Of a stretch of 64,000 nucleotides of DNA, positions 47,363-59,100 are shown one piece after another (the stretch's first letter is position 1; each line of letters begins with the position of its first letter). Both the position numbers and the translations under genes were made by a program. The notes below the pieces were generated by a model. The model was given only the letters and a program-made list of their open reading frames with translations. It did no database searches and was not told the DNA's origin. The DNA is taken from positions 103,760-167,759 of the forward strand of contig JASWJB010000060.1 of assembly GCA_032433595.1 (NCBI GenBank), in the 5' to 3' direction. This stretch comes from Conoideocrella luteorostrata (taxonomy: Eukaryota > Ascomycota > Sordariomycetes > Hypocreales > Clavicipitaceae).

Positions 47363-48976
47363 ATGGCCGAGCCATCACCAAAAACAGGATATGGGTGGCG
47401 ATTCTGGGCTATATTCCCGGGTCTTTGCATCGGCGGCCTGCTGAGCGCCCTTGATGCCACCATTCTGTCAACCGTCCTGCCCACCATTTCTAGCAAGCTA
47501 GGCTCGGACCTTTTATATGTCTGGGCTGTCAACGGCTATTTTGTCAGCCAAACGGCTGTCCAGCCACTATATGGACAGATCGCCAACATATTCGGACGCC
47601 GCTGGCCAATGATTGTGGCGGTAATGCTCTTTGCCCTTGGGAGCGGACTATGTGGTGGCTCATCGAGCACCGAGATGCTCATCGCCTCCCGTGTCGTACA
47701 GGGTCTTGGTGGTGGAGGCATTAATGTCATGACTGAGATCATTGTCGCTGACCTGGTCCCGCTGCGGGAACGCCAGCAGATCATGGGCATCATCTTCACA
47801 GCCTTTGCCGTGGGCACCTTTATCGGCCCCGTGGTGGGTGGTGCGATTGTCGACCATACGTCTTGGCGATGGGTGTTTTACATCAATCTACCGCTGTGCG
47901 GCATAACACTGCTGCTGATGCTGCTGTTCCTGAACGTGCGGTACGATCGCGACACGACGATCCGGGCCAAGCTGAAACGTGTAGACTTCATCGGCAATAC
48001 CATCTTGATCGCATCCGTTATTTCCATTCTGCTGTCGCTCACCTGGGGCGGCACTGAGCACCCATGGGGCTCGTGGAACATTCTTGTTCCTTTGATCCTG
48101 GGTTTCCTCGGCCTGGCCGGCTTCATGTTCTACCAGATCAGTCCGTGCTGTCTGGAGCCGACCATGCCTCTGCGTCTGTTTTCCAACCGCACCGCCGTCT
48201 TGACTTATCTGCTCAGCTTCCTGCACGGCATTATCCTCTACTGGGTGAGCATGTTCCTGCCCGTTTATTTCCAGTCGATCCTGGAAGACACGCCTGAGAA
48301 GTCTGGCATCGACCTCTTCGCCAGCGTCATACCCATGGTGCCGTTCGCCATTATTGGCGGCATTCTCATTACCGCCACGGGGAATTACAAGTGGCTGCTC
48401 ATCGCCGGCTTTGCCGCCATGGCAATAGGCACGGGACTCTTTACCTTACTTGACGACAAAACAACTACGGTTGTGTGGGTTATTTACCAGGTCGTTGTGG
48501 CCATGGGCTCTGGTACCGCTCTTATTGCTACTCTGCCCGCCATCCTGGCCAGTCTGCCCGAGTCGGATGTGGCCACGGCCACGGCGACGTGGGCTTTCCT
48601 CCGCAGCTTCGGTTCTATCTGGGGCGTGTCGATCCCATCCGCCGTGTTCAACACGCGATTTATAAACCTGGCCGACCGCATATCCGACGAGAAGCTGCGA
48701 GCCATGCTGAGTAACGGTGGTGCGTATCAGCTGGCTACCAAGTCATTCATGCAGTCTCTGAATAATACGCCCATGGTCAAGGCTGAGGTGGTCGGCGTCT
48801 ACGTAGATAGTCTGAAGCTTGTTTGGCAGGTTGGTCTTGCATTTGCCGTTGTTGGCGTTCCGTTGTCCTTTTTGCTGAAGAGTCTCAAGTTGAGAGATGA
48901 GTTGAACACAGAGTTTGGGTTTGAAGAGAAGACCAGCGAGAAGACCAGCGAAGAACAGGGAGAGGCTCAAAGGTAA
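47363..48976 (+). CDS. MFS multidrug exporter (DHA2-type, 14 TM)
   Basis: Intronless, about 537 aa. The ATG at 47363 follows a long in-frame leader that is not conserved. Motifs: LSALDATILSTVLPTI (helix 1), YGQIANIFGRRWPM (loop 2 motif A type), ASRVVQGLGGGGINV (helix 4), GPVVGGAIVDHTSWRWVFY (DHA2 motif C), and regularly spaced hydrophobic helices to LSFLLKSLKL. The hydrophilic C-terminus holds a short duplicated EKTSE unit. Likely a plasma-membrane exporter. The gene 3' end is tandemly duplicated just downstream (48984-49048). Compared with the MFS gene at 2722 the sequence is diverged and belongs to another branch, so they are not recent copies. Confidence 0.92.
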   Translation: MAEPSPKTGYGWRFWAIFPGLCIGGLLSALDATILSTVLPTISSKLGSDLLYVWAVNGYFVSQTAVQPLYGQIANIFGRRWPMIVAVMLFALGSGLCGGSSSTEMLIASRVVQGLGGGGINVMTEIIVADLVPLRERQQIMGIIFTAFAVGTFIGPVVGGAIVDHTSWRWVFYINLPLCGITLLLMLLFLNVRYDRDTTIRAKLKRVDFIGNTILIASVISILLSLTWGGTEHPWGSWNILVPLILGFLGLAGFMFYQISPCCLEPTMPLRLFSNRTAVLTYLLSFLHGIILYWVSMFLPVYFQSILEDTPEKSGIDLFASVIPMVPFAIIGGILITATGNYKWLLIAGFAAMAIGTGLFTLLDDKTTTVVWVIYQVVVAMGSGTALIATLPAILASLPESDVATATATWAFLRSFGSIWGVSIPSAVFNTRFINLADRISDEKLRAMLSNGGAYQLATKSFMQSLNNTPMVKAEVVGVYVDSLKLVWQVGLAFAVVGVPLSFLLKSLKLRDELNTEFGFEEKTSEKTSEEQGEAQR

Positions 48977-49048
48977 AGGTAGGGATTTGAAGAAAGACTA
49001 GCGAGGAGACCAGTGAAGAAGAGGGAGAGGCTCAAAGATAAAGATAGG
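48920..49048 (+). repeat. 66 bp tandem duplication spanning the MFS stop codon
   Basis: 48920-48984 (last codons, stop and 3' flank) is repeated at 48986-49048, with shared TTTGAAGA, GAGACCAG and GGGAGAGGCTCAAAG blocks and ending AAAGGTAGG/AAAGATAGG. The second copy has base changes and is past the stop, so only the first encodes protein. Confidence 0.75.
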
Positions 49049-49334
49049 ACGGTGATGACATTTTTCCGGCAAGAAACCGCTTTGCTACAGATAAGAGTCC
49101 TTGGAGCTATCCTAGGGCTAGAGCAACACATTAATTATCATCATTAAGGACGTATCTGTTTCCAAGCGAGTACTTGTCAGTTGGTGCAAAGGCGGTCATG
49201 GCGCCGAGAGAAACAAACATGTTTAGGGAGCCTTATATGCCAATAATAAGAGTAATGTTGTCTCGGTAGATATAAAGGGTACTTACACACATGAAAAGTG
49301 GCTACTGGCTGCGCCATATGTTTTGTGAAAAAAA

Positions 49335-49600
49335 TATCCATTGTAACCCATCTTTCTTAGTCTACCGATAACAAGTAGAATGTCTATTATAAATCGCCTT
49401 CCTTGGTCTGCCAATAACAAGTTAAAATGTCCATCATAACCCGTCTTCCTTAGTCTACCAACAACAAGAAAAATATCCATTATAACTCGTCCTCCTAAGT
49501 CTGCCAACGGTGAGTAAAATATCCACTATAACCCGTACTCCTTCGTTTTCCAACAGCAAGTAGAATATCCATCATAACCCGTTTTCCTTAGTGTAGGTTT
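49335..49600. repeat. Minisatellite, about 46 bp x 6
   Basis: Imperfect tandem units of the form AATATCCATTATAACCCGTC + TTCCTTAGTCTACCAACAAC + AAGTA. The period is about 46 bp and divergence is mostly single-base changes. A minus-strand frame passes through several units but is not otherwise gene-like. The rest of 49049-50335 shows no gene. Confidence 0.8.
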
Positions 49601-50335
49601 ATCAGCGCAAACAATCACTGCGTATCTCCGTCAAAGGTCATGAACAATGCTCTTAACTCCTATTTGCGTTTTTACGGCATGCTGATACTTTCAACTTGAA
49701 TATCCATTGCGCCATAGCGCAATAGAGTGCTCACTAAATGTTAATTTAGCAAGTTTTTATCATGTCTTATATTATCCAACAGATACTCGCCTTCATTCAT
49801 TGGACCTAGTAGACGGGATAAAATGACAATGAGAATACTGCTATCATACTCCAGCTAGAATTAGTCTAGTATCTAGTACAGCTATATTAATTTAGAAAGA
49901 AAAAGCCACTAGAAGGGCTCTAATATAAAACACATGTACGGTCGTATCGGTGTCGTTTCGAGCTCACTTCGAGCCCGGTTCGCTTCCTCTTATATGAGGG
50001 GGAGTGCCAGCTAAGCTACCTTGTGCAAGGAGAATGCATTCGAAGTGAGTATGGAGCCCTGAGAGCCCTGTATCGTCTCTCCGGCGACTTCACGGGGTAG
50101 CCGCTACGGGGCAGAGGTGCATTTAGACGCTTATGAAGTAGATAAGCTGTTATTCCGTGGAAGTTCGTGTATCCTGTTGGGTCCTGGTGGTAAAAAGATA
50201 ATGGGAATATTGTTATAATCATATTGATATAATTAAATAAAAGGCCAGAATAAAAAAACACATTCCCCGCGCTAACCTCCCCGACAAAATCGAAGCCTCG
50301 CTCTTGATACGAACAGCTGCTAACAGCTGCCTGGA

Positions 50336-51391
50336 CTACTTTGAACGTGCCAAAACCTCATCCAACCACTCGAATGTTTTATTATGGACCACCGAAATAG
50401 CCGCAACCTTGGCCTGTAGGCCCCCGGAACCAACTCCCTTCGCAATCCACAGCTTAGATTTCCCTGGATGAAGCTTCTCCATGACAGCATGGATCTTGGT
50501 CGCGTTCCCTTGAGCGGGAAAATACGCCCAGTCCGCGGCTCCAGTGACGAACACGGGGCATTTGACCTGTACAAGATACTCCGAGCCGTCCTGATTGCGA
50601 AGCGTAAACTTTTTGAACTCCCTGGTGGACTGGGCAAAGTCTGGTAGTCCCAGTGCGAAGCGGGCGTGGGCAAACTCGAACCGGGTGCGGAAGTCCACCT
50701 TGGCCAGGGACCGGACGACGCGATTGAAGAAGCCGTCGCCCATGGTATCCCACGCCTTCAGAAACACGGGCGGAATGCGAGAATCGGCAATGTCCCACAT
50801 GTCGTAGAAGCCATCCATTGCAATGCACGCCTTGATGCGAGGGTCCGCGGATCCGCGCAGGGCGAAATATGCGCCCATCGACTCGCCAAAGACGGCGACT
50901 TTTTCCACATCAAGGTGCAACTGGGGGCTCTTGGCTGCATACGAGAATAGTCGATCGAGGGCTTTACTGATGACGGCTTCCCAGTCGTGCCGCATATAGG
51001 TTCCGGCCGGCGCTCCAGCTGGAAATTCCATCTTCTGATCCTGTTGGCGCAAGAAGATGCCTTGACCCGGCCCGTCAAATGTCAGCACGGCATAGCCGCG
51101 GGTCCTTTGGAGTACGGTGCAGCATGTACTCGGCAGCGCGCAGGTAGTTACTGGACCGGATCCACGCCCATCGACTTGCTTCGCGATCATCACGTCTATC
51201 GGCATCAACTGCCACCTTTTCAGCCTTGGCTGCAATGTCTACCCAGGCGCGAACCAGCTTTCCGCGTCATTAATTCGAATCGAGCCGCCTGCTTCCAGAC
51301 ATTCGCCAATGTCGCATCCCTCAAACGGAGCTGTTCCGATGACATGGAGGAACTCGAAGTGAAAGAACTGTGAGTTGAAAAAGGTGTACAT
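50336..51391 (-). pseudogene. Alpha/beta hydrolase (FrsA/DUF1100-like), broken
   Basis: Relative of the fungal hydrolases that sit beside HR-PKSs. The C-terminal part is open from about 51100 to 50336: VLTFDGPGQG, VAVFGESMGAYFALRG (GxSxG nucleophile), IKACIAMDGFYDMWD, VTGAADWAYFP (acid) and VGSGGLQAKVAA near the end. The N-terminal part starts at 51391 (MYTFFNSQFFHFEF) and is damaged. A one-base loss near WFAPG (about 51247) shifts the frame to a stop, the next conserved block (ASRWAWIRSSNYLRAAEYML) is in another frame, and about 100 residues expected between LHRTPKDP and RGYAVLTFDG are absent. The gene is therefore a relic with at least two frame breaks and an internal deletion, although a 299-residue frame survives. 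Confidence 0.75.
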
Positions 51392-51510
51392 TTTGTTTGT
51401 GGCTGACTGACTGACTAAATGAATGTCTGGGTATATTCCAAACGTACTTCCCCTGTCGCTCTGCTCACAACAATTTAGAATTGGTCAATACTTTTAGTTA
51501 ATACTGGTAA

Positions 51511-51713
51511 TGTTGGAATCCTGCCGCCAAGCACACTAAGGAGCATGGAGCGAGTCACGTGGTCACCTTTCGGCTACGATATTTATACAGCGATGTCGAG
51601 CCTCCCACCTTGACGTGTTTTCTTCTTCTTAGATAAACAGAGATTATACAATATATTGCATTTTGAAGCATTTGATCTAGATCACTTGCACAGCCCACCC
51701 TGTGCAACCCACA
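51511..51713 (+). mobile_element. Solo LTR, copy B, with 5 bp target-site duplication
   Basis: The 203 bp element begins TGTTGGAATCCTGCC and ends CAACCCACA (TG...CA). It is flanked on both sides by GGTAA, a perfect 5 bp target-site duplication. It is homologous to copies A and C. It sits inside one unit of an about 130 bp direct repeat whose other unit (about 51820-51950) is uninterrupted at the same point, giving the pre-insertion state. Confidence 0.88.
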
Positions 51714-53122
51714 GGTAAGTTTTAATCGCCCTTCCCTCTATTCCTCAAGACCCAGCGTCGGATTCGGAGCCGGCACCTTCAGGCTTGTCGTGGCTTACCT
51801 GTCTCTCACTAACGATAATTTAAAATTAGCTAATACTATTGTTTAATACTGGTTAATCTTAATGATCCTTCACTCCATTCCTTAAAGACCCAGGTTCGGG
51901 TTCGGAACCAGCGCGTTCGGACTTCAGCCTCGTGGCTTACCCATGTCGCGTTGGTTCGGCATCGGTTCGGCGTTCTCGTTGGCGCACAACTGTATTATGC
52001 GGGAAAAACTACCATCTTACGTCGCCGCTTTTAGTTATCCTCGCTCAGGTACTGCTTAGGCGCTACTCAAGCACTGCTCAGGCAAGCTCAGGGAGCCATA
52101 CTTCGCTCACTAAGCATGCCCTGAGCCAGTTCCACCTAAGCCTAAGCTTTAGTTAGTTCTTATATAATTATGCAAAGCACTTATAATATACAAATATACA
52201 TAAATAATTAATTCCTTTATAGCTTTATAAATTAAGCGTAAAATTAAATCCCTAAATAGCTATAAGAACTATAAGTTTCTTATCCTAAGTGTTACGTGCT
52301 AGAATAGCTTTATAGATCCTAAATGCGCTGCGTGCCTCTAACTAAGGTCGCAGCTAGACCTTTTGGTGCAGTGGATTTAGGCGCTGCACTAGCCCTTTTA
52401 TTCTGTAACAAATATACTATTTAAAGCTAACTAAAATTATCCTTATAGAAGAAAACTTTTCCTCTGCGTAGCTACCCTACGGGTGCTTAAATTCCTGCAT
52501 AAAATATCTATTTATAGATTTAAGGGTCTCGCGGGTCTTCTTAGGTAGTTTAAAAGGTAGATATAAGTTATAATAGCTTTGTTAGCACGGGCTCTTTAAT
52601 AATAAATAAATATATAGGCTAAGTAAATAGCTATAACTTAATATACTAAATAGCTTTATCTCTTCTGTGACCTTGCTAATTTATAGTATTCTTAGTAGTA
52701 AGGGTGTAATTTACTACTAATTAGTGTTGGTTACATAAGGGGGAGGGAGGGGGGAAGGGGGGCTGTGCAGGTAATCTAGATTAAATATATTAAAATATAA
52801 TATGTTTAATAAGTTTATCTGTCTTTTTAAGAGGGAGAAAACAAGTTAAGGTTAAAGGCTTAGTATTGCTGTATAAATAGCGTGGCCGAAAGGTGACCAC
52901 GTGACGCCCCATGCTTCTTAGTGTGCTTAGCGGCAGGATTCTAACACTAACATTATCTTTGTCAAAGAAATCCTCGCTCCACGCACTTACCCTAGGGAGT
53001 GCTCAAATTCCCGCACAAGCTATATCTATTTCACTACCTATATTCCATAGAGCTATATTAAAGTACTGTAAAAACGTAATTTTTAATATTTTCAAATTCC
53101 GAAGTATTATTCCTTACCTGAA
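51714..53122. other. AT-rich repeat-derived region
   Basis: It contains the second unit of the direct repeat (about 51820-51950; GACCCAGGTTCGGGTTCGG), then strongly AT-rich DNA and LTR copy C. No gene recognised. Confidence 0.5.
52725..52946 (-). mobile_element. Solo LTR-like repeat, copy C (opposite orientation)
   Basis: Read on the minus strand from 52946: TGTTAGAATCCTGCC, then AAGCACACTAAGAAGCATGG, GTCACGTGGTCACCTTTCGG, a TATTTATAC element and an end near 52725 (TAACCAACA). It is about 222 bp with extra C-rich sequence near the 3' end compared with copy B. No matching target duplication. Confidence 0.75.
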
Positions 53123-56100
53123 CTATTCGTAGCAGCTTTTTTGAACAGCCAAAGCACCTAGAGCCTCTACAGATGGCGATTCCAGAATGTCAAATATGGC
53201 CATGTCCGCTCGGATCTCCTTGTTTAGCCAATTCCGAATCTCGACGGCGACAAGAGAATCTACCCCAAACCTGTGAATGGGCACTGTCAAATCGATTTCA
53301 TCGCGCGTCAGGGACAAGGTGGCGGCAAGCTTGGTTGCCAGCGCCTCGCTCACGACGCTGACGGCTTCGTCTTCCGTGGGCTTGGTGGCGAAAAACCGCA
53401 CAAAGTCGACACGGCCGTCGCTACCGGCTGCTTGGTCAGGGGACTCACTGTCAGCCACGGATGCATTGCCCGTTAAAGCCGCCTTGATGCTACGGAGCAT
53501 GGGTTTGCGCATAACGTAGGCAAGATTGCTGCTCTCCACCCCCGGCGCGAAACGCATCACCGTCGGCTCGCAGTCGCCAGGCTTCGTTGGCTTGGTGGGA
53601 TGGCAGTAGTAGTCGAGCAGAGCGAGTAGTTCAGCCTCGGTCACTCCGCTGGTTCCTGTGAAACGGCTTTGCATGGAATTGTTGTTCGTCATGACACCAA
53701 TGTCGAAAAAGGGCCCGAGCGCTAGGGCTGTGGCTCGTTCGCCGGCAGCGACGCGGTAGTGAGCCATTGCGTTCTGGAATGCGTTACCGGCGGCGTAGTT
53801 GGCCTGGCCCCGGGTCCCGCACGTCGCAGCCACCGACGACAACATAATGAAGAAGTCCATTCCTCGCGGCAGCGCTTCATGTAGGTTCCAGGTTCCTGAG
53901 ACCTTGCTTGCGACCGACTCATTCCAATCGTCGAAGGACATGGTCTGAAAGGCGGCGTCGCGTAACACCATGGATGCTTGAATACAGCCTTTGATGAAGG
54001 GTATGCCTGGAGATGCAAGCAGAGCGGCGACAGCATTGCCGTCACTAATATCACAAGCCGCCGTCACGATCTTGACACCCTTACCACGCAGTTTGGAAAT
54101 AAACTCCTGGGCTATAGGTGTTACGGGACCGGTGCGCGAGAGGAGTATCAAGTTACGCGATCCGCGGTCCACGAACCAGCGGGTTATCGCGCGACCAAGA
54201 CCGCCAAGACCACCAGCAATTACGTATGCTGCCTCAGGATCTAAGGAGAAGCTTGGTCTCATCTCGATTAAAGCCTAGGTTTTTGAGGACTGATTAGCAC
54301 TGGCGCTCAAGTATGAGGATATTAGGTGTGCCTCACCTCGACTTGTTCATCTGGCGGGAACTCGACAACAATCTTGCCCATGGTCTTACCAGACTGTAGA
54401 GCCCGGAAAGCCTTCTCGACATTCCCGGCGCTGAAGGTCTGCAATGGGTGGGCAGGGCTCATTTTCTTCTGCTCAATTAGTGCGAGGACTTGCTGGAGGG
54501 CTGCGCCGGCCTCCTCTGCCCGGTCCAACAGCATCGCGGACAAGTCATAGCCGCTGAAGGACACGTTGCGCGCAAACTGTGCCATAGGCAGCGCATTGCC
54601 GGAAATAATGTCCTTCTTACCAATCTCGATGAAGCGTCCGAACGGGGCGATACACTCCCAAGATGCGACGAGTCCTTCCCCAGAGAGCGAGTTGAAGACG
54701 ACGTCGACGCCGCGGCCGCCGGTGAGACGCATGACGCCTCGGGCAAAGGATGTATCGCGGCTTGATAGGATACTGTCCGGAAGAAGACCATAACGTTCAA
54801 CCAGCAGCTCTTTCTTGTCCTCGGTGCCTACCGTCGTAATGATTGAGGCCCCAAAGTGCTGCGCGATCTGCACAGCAGCCTGCCCGGTACCCCCGGCGGC
54901 AGAGTGGATTAGCACCGTCTCTCCGGCACGGAGATGCGCTTTATCGTGTAAGCACTGCCATGCTGTAGCGAAGGTCGTGGGGAGGGAGGCGGCCTCGCTC
55001 AGCGACAGGTTGTCCGGGAGCTTGACAACATGGGCGCGCGGACAACGCACCAGGGAACGGAAGGAGTCCATACGGCAAGCCAACACCCTATCGCCAACTT
55101 GCAGCCCTTGACACCCAGGGCCGAGCCGCGTAACAAAGCCGGCGACGTCGCTCCCGATGCCCGAGTGGTTAACACGTCCCAGAACTATGAGAAGATCACG
55201 GAAGTTTAGCCCTACGCTGCGCACACGCACTTCCACGTCTGTATCGCCTATTGAAGCATCTGGCGTGTTTTCCGTGTCCTCAGCCCAGTGAAGTGTGTTG
55301 AGCAAACCAGGCGAGCCCACAGCCAAGCGCAAAGGGACTTGATCCTCAGCATGAGCATGCCAACGCTGAGTGACGTGTCGACGAGAACGGAGGCGTGTTT
55401 CAACCTGAGCGTTGAGCTTGGGCCGAGACACAAGACGCGGGATGTGCAGGATGCCGTTGCGCTCGACGTATTCAGTGTCAACTGCGGCAGATACCAGACG
55501 TTGTTGGCATATTTGGAGAATGTGACCCATCTGAGGCGTATTGAGCGTGTTGCCGCCGCCTTCAAGTCTCAGCAAGGTTAAGGCTGCCGTGTCGAGTTCG
55601 GAGTTGAGAACCCGCGACACACCGTCAACAAGACGAAATTGGGGCAAGGAACCAGTTCCCCTCTGAACCCAGATAGCTTTGGATGTCTCTGCGAGGAGTT
55701 TCTGAACATGTGTAAAGGTCTCGCGCGTGATATTGTACCATACTGGCTGGCCAAGCTCTATGAGGAAGATACAGATACTTTCAGGCATCACTGCGCCTTC
55801 CTCGTAAGCCTTATCCAAGCCTAGCAGTCGGACTGCATATTGTGAACTCTCCATGTATCGTTGTAACGCAAATGCAGTCTCGCGTTGCCCATGACCATAG
55901 ATGATAATGGTTTCTGCGATCGGCGACGGCAGTTTAGCTGGAGGCGAAGATGGGTCGACGGCTGTGGCCATGATGATGCTGAAATCATGACTGGCAGAGG
56001 AGTCTGAGTTGATAGCCTGTTTTCTGTTCAAGCCAACTGAGGCCAGCAGCTGGCTCAGCTTAGCCTCGTTCAAGGGTTCCTGCCCAGTCTCCATACCAAG

Positions 56101-59100
56101 CCACCATTTATTTGCGAGACCCGCGATGAATGACGCCCTCGCAGTTTTGTATTGGTCATTAGGGTGCCATAAGATCATCAGCCCCCCCCTGAGAACGCAA
56201 AACTTGTCAGCTTCACAACAGCAATGCAATTGAGCCCATCTAACCCTCCCCAGGGAGTGTGGATCGAGTTTTGTATCTTGACCTGGAAGGAGCAAGGGAC
56301 TTACGGCTTAAGAAGTGTTCGGCAGTGTTTCAACGCCTTGGCCGGATCAGTGATGGTTTGCAGGACCTAGTATCGACGGAGTCAGAGATGCAATGCTCGG
56401 AGTCAAAGACAGGGGACACTGGGCTGGGAACGGGCAAGATCGAGAAGCTACGCACTGCTGCTGCGATAATAATGTCGTATGTTCTCGCTCCAAAACCCTG
56501 ATCCTTGGGAGACGTCTCGATATCCAGTCTTGTGAAACGCATCTTGGCTCCCTGTTGTCTGTACTTTTCCCGCGCTTCTTCGAGGAAGCTAGGGTCCACG
56601 TCGGTGTAGTCAAAACTGCCGAAGCGGAGCGGCATATCCTCCGGAGCAAGGATAGTCATCAACTTGTCGGTCGCAGCGCCGGCACCGGCGCCCACCTCAA
56701 GTATATGCACATCGGGGTTTTTGTGAACGACGGCGTCAAGAATCGACATACACTGTGCCACACTCGGCATGGATGACCACTGAGTCACATATCAATACGG
56801 GCACGAGCCTACCTGGGAGCGCGCAGACTACCAGCATAACGAATTTCAGTACTCACCTGTTCTGAATAGTAAGCGTGAACAAGTTCCCTCGTATCTTCTT
56901 CTGAGGTCTGGAGAAGGCACAGTAAATCATCTCCGACGGTTGTGTACAGGGCGCCGAGCTTGTCGGTCGCGGCTACACGGTCAGCTATTTCATCGATGCG
57001 ATGGTTCTCCACCATGCAGTCCGTCCAGTCTTGATCGGCCGGTCTTGAGTTAAGCCGCTGCTGCATCCATCTGAGATACGATCTGGAACGAGGATTGGCC
57101 AAAAGTAATGCCTCTGCCTTGACGTCGAGCTGGCTTATGGCGCGTCGGACGTATGCATCGGCCAGGAGGTCAAGCTCGCTCTGGAACTTGTCCAAGGCCG
57201 GGATAGCGAAGTGTTCGTCGATACCGTGACGTCTCATCTGCGCATCGGATAAAGTGTCGATATCGGGCTTCCACTCGATGGTGTGGCATAAAGGGGTGGA
57301 GGTGGAAAGCCCTGTCTGCTCTTCCGTGTCATCGTCCATTGAACCCGAGATGTCTGTGGCCACAAAGCCGTCAATCCTAAGGAGGGCATGAGTTCCCGAT
57401 GCATCAACGACCCCGATGGAGGTCTCTGTTTGTCTAAGTCCAAGACGCTGGGCCCTTCCATAAGCCTTGACAGACTGCGCGTGCGGATAGCTGAGTCCGG
57501 TCGCTGAGAGCCAGATGCGGTCGAAGTGGGTGGGAATGCCTGTTACCAATTTGACGGTGCCCGCATTCGTCATTGCAACAATGATCAATTGAAATATGCA
57601 GTCCAGGCTAGCGGGATGGACAATGTGGCCCGGATACACTGTTCCCGCCGGCGGTTCAAACGTCTTCACCTCGATGGCCGCCCCGCCATGGCCGTCGGAC
57701 GCCACGGCTGTCATGTCACGAAACGCCGGACCGTAGCCAAAGCCCCATTTGGACAGCCGGGAGTAGAACTCACCAATCTCAAGCGTGGTCGAACACGCCG
57801 CAGCCATGTCGTGATATTCACGGCATAAGTTGGCACGCCATAGACGCTCCTCACGGCCCTTATCGATGCCCGTCGCGCGGCTTGCGTTGCCTTGGTCGGG
57901 CTCGTATACCAATTGAATGGATCCGTGACAGTTTTCGAACCAGTTGCGTGTGCTGTCGTCGTGCGTGCAGAGGCGGAAGTCGAACCACCCAGAATTTTTC
58001 CCATCCTGGTCCCGGCGTGGGCGCATAAACAGGTTGACCTCTACACCAACCCGTCGGTCTGCATTCGATGGAAGGTTCAGGGCTGACTGAAGTGTCACGT
58101 TATTAATGACAAAGGCTGCAACAGTCTTGTCCGGATCAGCGAGTTGGTGGGCCGCCTCGATGGCCATGACCAGCATGCCGGCGGCCGGGTACAGGATCGT
58201 GTCGTTGATCTTGTGGTCCTCGACCCACGGCATATCATCGATGCGGATGATCTTGCGCCATTTGGCCTCGAGGGGGTTGAAATCGGCCTCTGGCGCTCCC
58301 AGATGAGGATATTCCGGCTCTTGGCGAAAGCGATAGCCCCGACTGGCACGGCTCTCAAACCAGTGCCCTTTGGAATGGTTAAAAGCATATGGTGGCAAGG
58401 TTGTCACCGTTACCATGGGGCCGTTCTCTCTGTTTACACGACCAAGTTCCAACCGGTGGCCTACGCAGTGCAAACGGCCCATGGCTCCGAGAACCGACTC
58501 GACAGCCAACCGATTGCGCGAGAGAAGCGAAACGTACTCAACAGTGTTGTCCATGTTGATGCCTCGTAGAATCTCATCGATAGGGGCCTGTAACGACGAG
58601 TGCGGCCCTACCTCGATGAGAGTGCTCACAGACTCGAAATTGACGTAGCCGTGGCTGTCGCCGTTCAGATTCTTGAAGACACCGCCCGCCTGTGGCCGAG
58701 TCGTCACGACCAGTGCATCAGCGAATAAGACCGGAGAGACAAGGTTGCGGACCCAGTACTCGGGCTCAGCGGTTACATCGGATGAGATCCAGGTCCCCGT
58801 CACCGACGACACCATAGCCGGCCGGTACAGGGGTTCCGCACCGGCTGCTGGACGGCTCAGAGGACTTATCTTGTCGAGGTATCGATCCGCTATCTCTTGC
58901 ATCTGTGAGGAGTGGTATGCCACCCCGACGCGAAGCTTGCGACAAAACATCCGATCCGCTTCTAGCAGGCCCTTGAGGTGATCAATGTGGGCTTCCTCAC
59001 CCGACACTGTGATGCTCGCAGGACTGTTGACACACGCGACCGTCAAGCGACACTCACCCAGGTCACTAGTCACGCGATCAATGTAAGGTTGGACCTCATT

